Source: Metellina segmentata
Lineage: Eukaryota > Arthropoda > Arachnida > Araneae > Tetragnathidae
DNA length: 64,000 nucleotides
Direction: 5' to 3'
NCBI GenBank assembly: GCA_947359465.1
Contig: OX375873.1
Span: forward strand, 90,107,978-90,171,977
Positions within the stretch are counted from its first letter, which is position 1. Each line of letters starts with the position of its first letter. Positions 63,074 to 64,000 of the stretch are shown piece by piece. The notes beneath the pieces are model-generated. The model was given only the letters and a program-made list of their open reading frames with translations. It was not told the DNA's origin and searched no databases. Position numbers and translations under genes: made by a program.

Positions 63074-63162
63074 CCGTCGATAGCTCAGTTGGTAGAGCGG
63101 TGGACTGTAGTGGATTAAACACGGAAATCCATATTTCGCTGGTTCGACTCCGGCTCGACGGA
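63074..63162 (+). tRNA. tRNA-Tyr (GTA), class A
   Basis: Copy of 58189. Confidence 0.87.
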
Positions 63163-63343
63163 TTGTTATTTTATAAGAATCACATAATTTTAAATAGATA
63201 CATTAATCTATTTAGCATTGCAAAGACATGCTTATGTTCGAAAAGTGTAGTTTTTATTTGACTCTAGAAAAGTACAGACACAAATTTTCTCAAACAAGGT
63301 AACTATTTATTTTGTTTACGCTTAGTAAAGTTCTTAATTTGTA

Positions 63344-63436
63344 CCGTCGATAGCCAGTTGGTAGAGCGGTGGACTGGACTGTAGTGGATTAAACACGGAA
63401 ATCCATATGTCGCTGTTTCGACTCCGGCTCGACGGA
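63344..63436 (+). pseudogene. Expanded tRNA-Tyr pseudogene (ggact duplication)
   Basis: Copy of 58459. Confidence 0.75.
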
Positions 63437-63617
63437 TTGTTATTTTATCAGAATCACATAATTTTAAATAGATACATTAATATATTTAGCATTGCAAAGA
63501 CATGCTTATGTTCGAAAAGTGTAGTTTTTATTTGACTCTAGAAAAGTACAGACACAAATTTTCTCAAATAAGTTAACTATTTAATTTGTTGACGCTTAGT
63601 AAAGTTCTTAATTTGTA

Positions 63618-63706
63618 CCGTCGATAGCTCAGTTGGTAGAGCGGTGGACTGTAGTGGATTAAACACGGAAATCCATATGTCGCTGTTTCGACTCCGGCTC
63701 GACGGA
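63618..63706 (+). tRNA. tRNA-Tyr (GTA), class A variant
   Basis: T53 B-box lesion; partner 58733 has a normal T arm. Confidence 0.75.
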
Positions 63707-63887
63707 TTGTTATTTTATCAGAATCACATAATTTTAATTCGATACATTAATCTATTTAGCATTGCAAAGACATGCTTATGTTCGAAGAGTGTAGTTTTTA
63801 TTTGACTCTAGAAAAGTACAGACACAAATTTTCTCAAACAAGGTAACTATTTAATTTGTTGACGCTTAGTAAAGTTCTTAATTTGTA

Positions 63888-63976
63888 CCGTCGATAGCTC
63901 AGTTGGTAGAGCGGTGGACTGTAGTGGATTAAACACGGAAATCCATATTTCGCTGGTTCGACTCCGGCTCGACGGA
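63888..63976 (+). tRNA. tRNA-Tyr (GTA), class A
   Basis: Complete; variable loop atttc. The following spacer leaves the window. Confidence 0.87.
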
Positions 63977-64000
63977 TTGTTATTTTATAAGAATCACATA

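Larger units (their letters stand above)
62536..63706 (+). repeat. 4885-bp-offset C-D-A-expanded-A block, copy 2
   Basis: Second copy of 57651-58821, including the 5-bp ggact duplication in the expanded gene. Confidence 0.88.
14124..64000 (+). repeat. tRNA-Tyr gene tandem array, right part (units 34-223)
   Basis: Continuation of the array after the retrotransposon, starting with the second target-duplication copy. Besides classes A to D it contains diverged classes E to H between about 34 and 56 kb, always in the order D, E, F, G, H when complete. The array continues past the end of the window. No other gene is visible in it: spacers are 100-260 bp and hold only AT-rich sequence, a TATA-like tatttaa about 35-40 bp before most genes and short T runs after them. 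Confidence 0.95.

Noticed and set aside
1..64000. CRISPR-like array of repeats and spacers
   Set aside because: The 89-bp repeats fold as tRNA genes with pol III boxes and introns, and the spacers are repeated too, not unique.
1..64000. tRNA-derived SINE family
   Set aside because: Units are strictly head-to-tail in one orientation without target duplications or A tails, and retain full tRNA 3' halves. Tandem duplication explains them better.

Overview
The window is almost entirely one eukaryotic tandem array of intron-containing tRNA-Tyr genes, all on the + strand and running off both ends. I locate 223 tRNA-Tyr-like units. The usual step is about 270 bp: an 89-bp gene plus about 181 bp of AT-rich spacer, with 190 bp where an A copy is followed by a class B copy. 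The reference unit (class A) has a CCGTCGA/TCGACGG acceptor stem with the C1:G72 pair, A73, a perfect A box (tagctcagttgg) and B box (ggttcgactcc), anticodon GTA and a 16-nt intron (tggattaaacacggaa) after position 37, the canonical place for a nuclear tRNA intron. The organism is a eukaryote. The style of the inserted retrotransposon suggests an arthropod, perhaps an arachnid, but that is inference.

Classes used in the feature list. A = reference type, about 123 units including anticodon variants. B (26 units) = anticodon ATA, with D-stem pair 13:22 changed from C:G to U:A on both sides, and intron tggattaagaactgaa. C (21) = degenerate D arm and 3' anticodon arm, a probable pseudogene with its own spacer ending in a T8 run. 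D (21, one truncated) = anticodon GCA (a Cys anticodon) with a damaged B box. E, F, G and H (5, 5, 7, 7) = further diverged units found at about 34-56 kb. Inside class A there are five copies with anticodon TTA (ochre-reading), three with GTG (His) and nine with U33 changed to G.

Layout. 1-8381: array (units 1-33). 8382-14123: one full-length, apparently intact non-LTR retrotransposon of about 5.74 kb, inserted inside a class D tRNA gene and flanked by a 13-bp target site duplication. It carries an ORF1 with three zinc knuckles and an ORF2 with endonuclease, reverse transcriptase and RNase H, joined as TAA-ATG in the same frame. 14124-64000: array (units 34-223). The array is built of nested higher-order duplications with constant offsets of about 5.2 kb, 3187, 1796, 6458, 1922, 2460, 3003, about 5905, 4362, 4885 and about 1540 bp, as expected from repeated unequal exchange.

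Functionally, class A copies look capable of pol III transcription and splicing to tRNA-Tyr. Other classes range from plausible variant tRNAs (B, the GTG copies) to probable pseudogenes (C, E-H, truncated and expanded copies). Whether any anticodon variant is expressed cannot be told from sequence. The many short ORFs that run across tRNA units and spacers are repeat artefacts and are not annotated.
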